From Planctomycetota bacterium (GTDB lineage Bacteria; Planctomycetota; MHYJ01; JACQXL01; JAVHLO01), in the NCBI GenBank assembly GCA_031082105.1, contig JAVHLO010000204.1:1-6391 (forward strand): a stretch of DNA of 6,391 nucleotides. Reading direction: 5' to 3'. Positions 6,319 through 6,391 of the stretch are shown here, one piece after another (the stretch's first letter is position 1; each line of letters opens with the position of its first letter). Both the position numbers and the translations under genes were made by a program. The notes below the pieces were generated by a model, which was not told the origin of the DNA, searched no databases, and saw nothing but the letters and a program-made list of their open reading frames with translations.

Positions 6319-6391
6319 TTGCGCTCTCCCCCGATGAGGCGCCCAAGCCGGTCCGTTCCATCGCTGTCACCCCGGCGCGCCGGTTCGTCAG

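Noticed and set aside
6276..6391. Possible start of another plus-strand gene (TTG at 6276)
   Set aside because: The frame is open to the edge but only about 38 codons are visible, with no ribosome binding site, signal peptide or known motif. A second frame is open as well, so openness carries no weight.

Overview
The window is GC-rich bacterial chromosome with five protein genes. The organism is most likely a Gram-negative bacterium of the Planctomycetota or a similarly repeat-rich, mostly uncultured phylum. This rests on a HEAT-repeat protein with a 'WLNWWAEN' motif of a kind I associate with planctomycete-type HEAT proteins, a secreted von Willebrand factor A (vWA) protein, an FHA protein with a low-complexity tail, a sigma-54 activator, and intergenic DNA packed with CAAATG- and AAATCCC-type repeats. 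The phylum is inferred, not proved.

Layout from left to right. On the minus strand, 914-1 is the start of an NtrC-type response regulator that runs off the left edge. Next comes a 194-base gap holding a 112-base nested palindrome (951-1062). Then 3804-1108 (minus) is an exported 898-residue HEAT / beta-propeller / vWA protein, preceded at 4416-3853 (minus) by a membrane-anchored lytic transglycosylase. A palindromic, transposase-free insertion element fills 4455-4839. Beyond it, 5474-4836 (minus) is endonuclease III (nth). A short divergent promoter region separates nth from a plus-strand FHA-domain gene (5630-6262). The last 129 bases hold a GC-rich hairpin and no convincing gene.

The main discovery is the 4455-4839 element. 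It has 34-base terminal inverted repeats (28 of 34 matching), is flanked on both sides by CCGC (a 4-base target duplication), and carries a second, nearly perfect inner inverted repeat of 29 bases made of AAATCCC units. Removing the element and one CCGC copy on paper restores an open nth reading frame with three extra codons (I-V-H) and a TAA stop just 21 bases before the transglycosylase start. The sequence therefore records an insertion into the 3' end of nth that replaced its stop codon and split what looks like an ancestral nth - transglycosylase - HEAT/vWA operon.

The two envelope genes (transglycosylase and HEAT/vWA) remain closely spaced and are probably co-transcribed. Good sigma-70-type promoters face away from each other between nth and the FHA gene, each with a 17-base spacer. 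No transposase, RNA gene, CRISPR array or defence system was seen.
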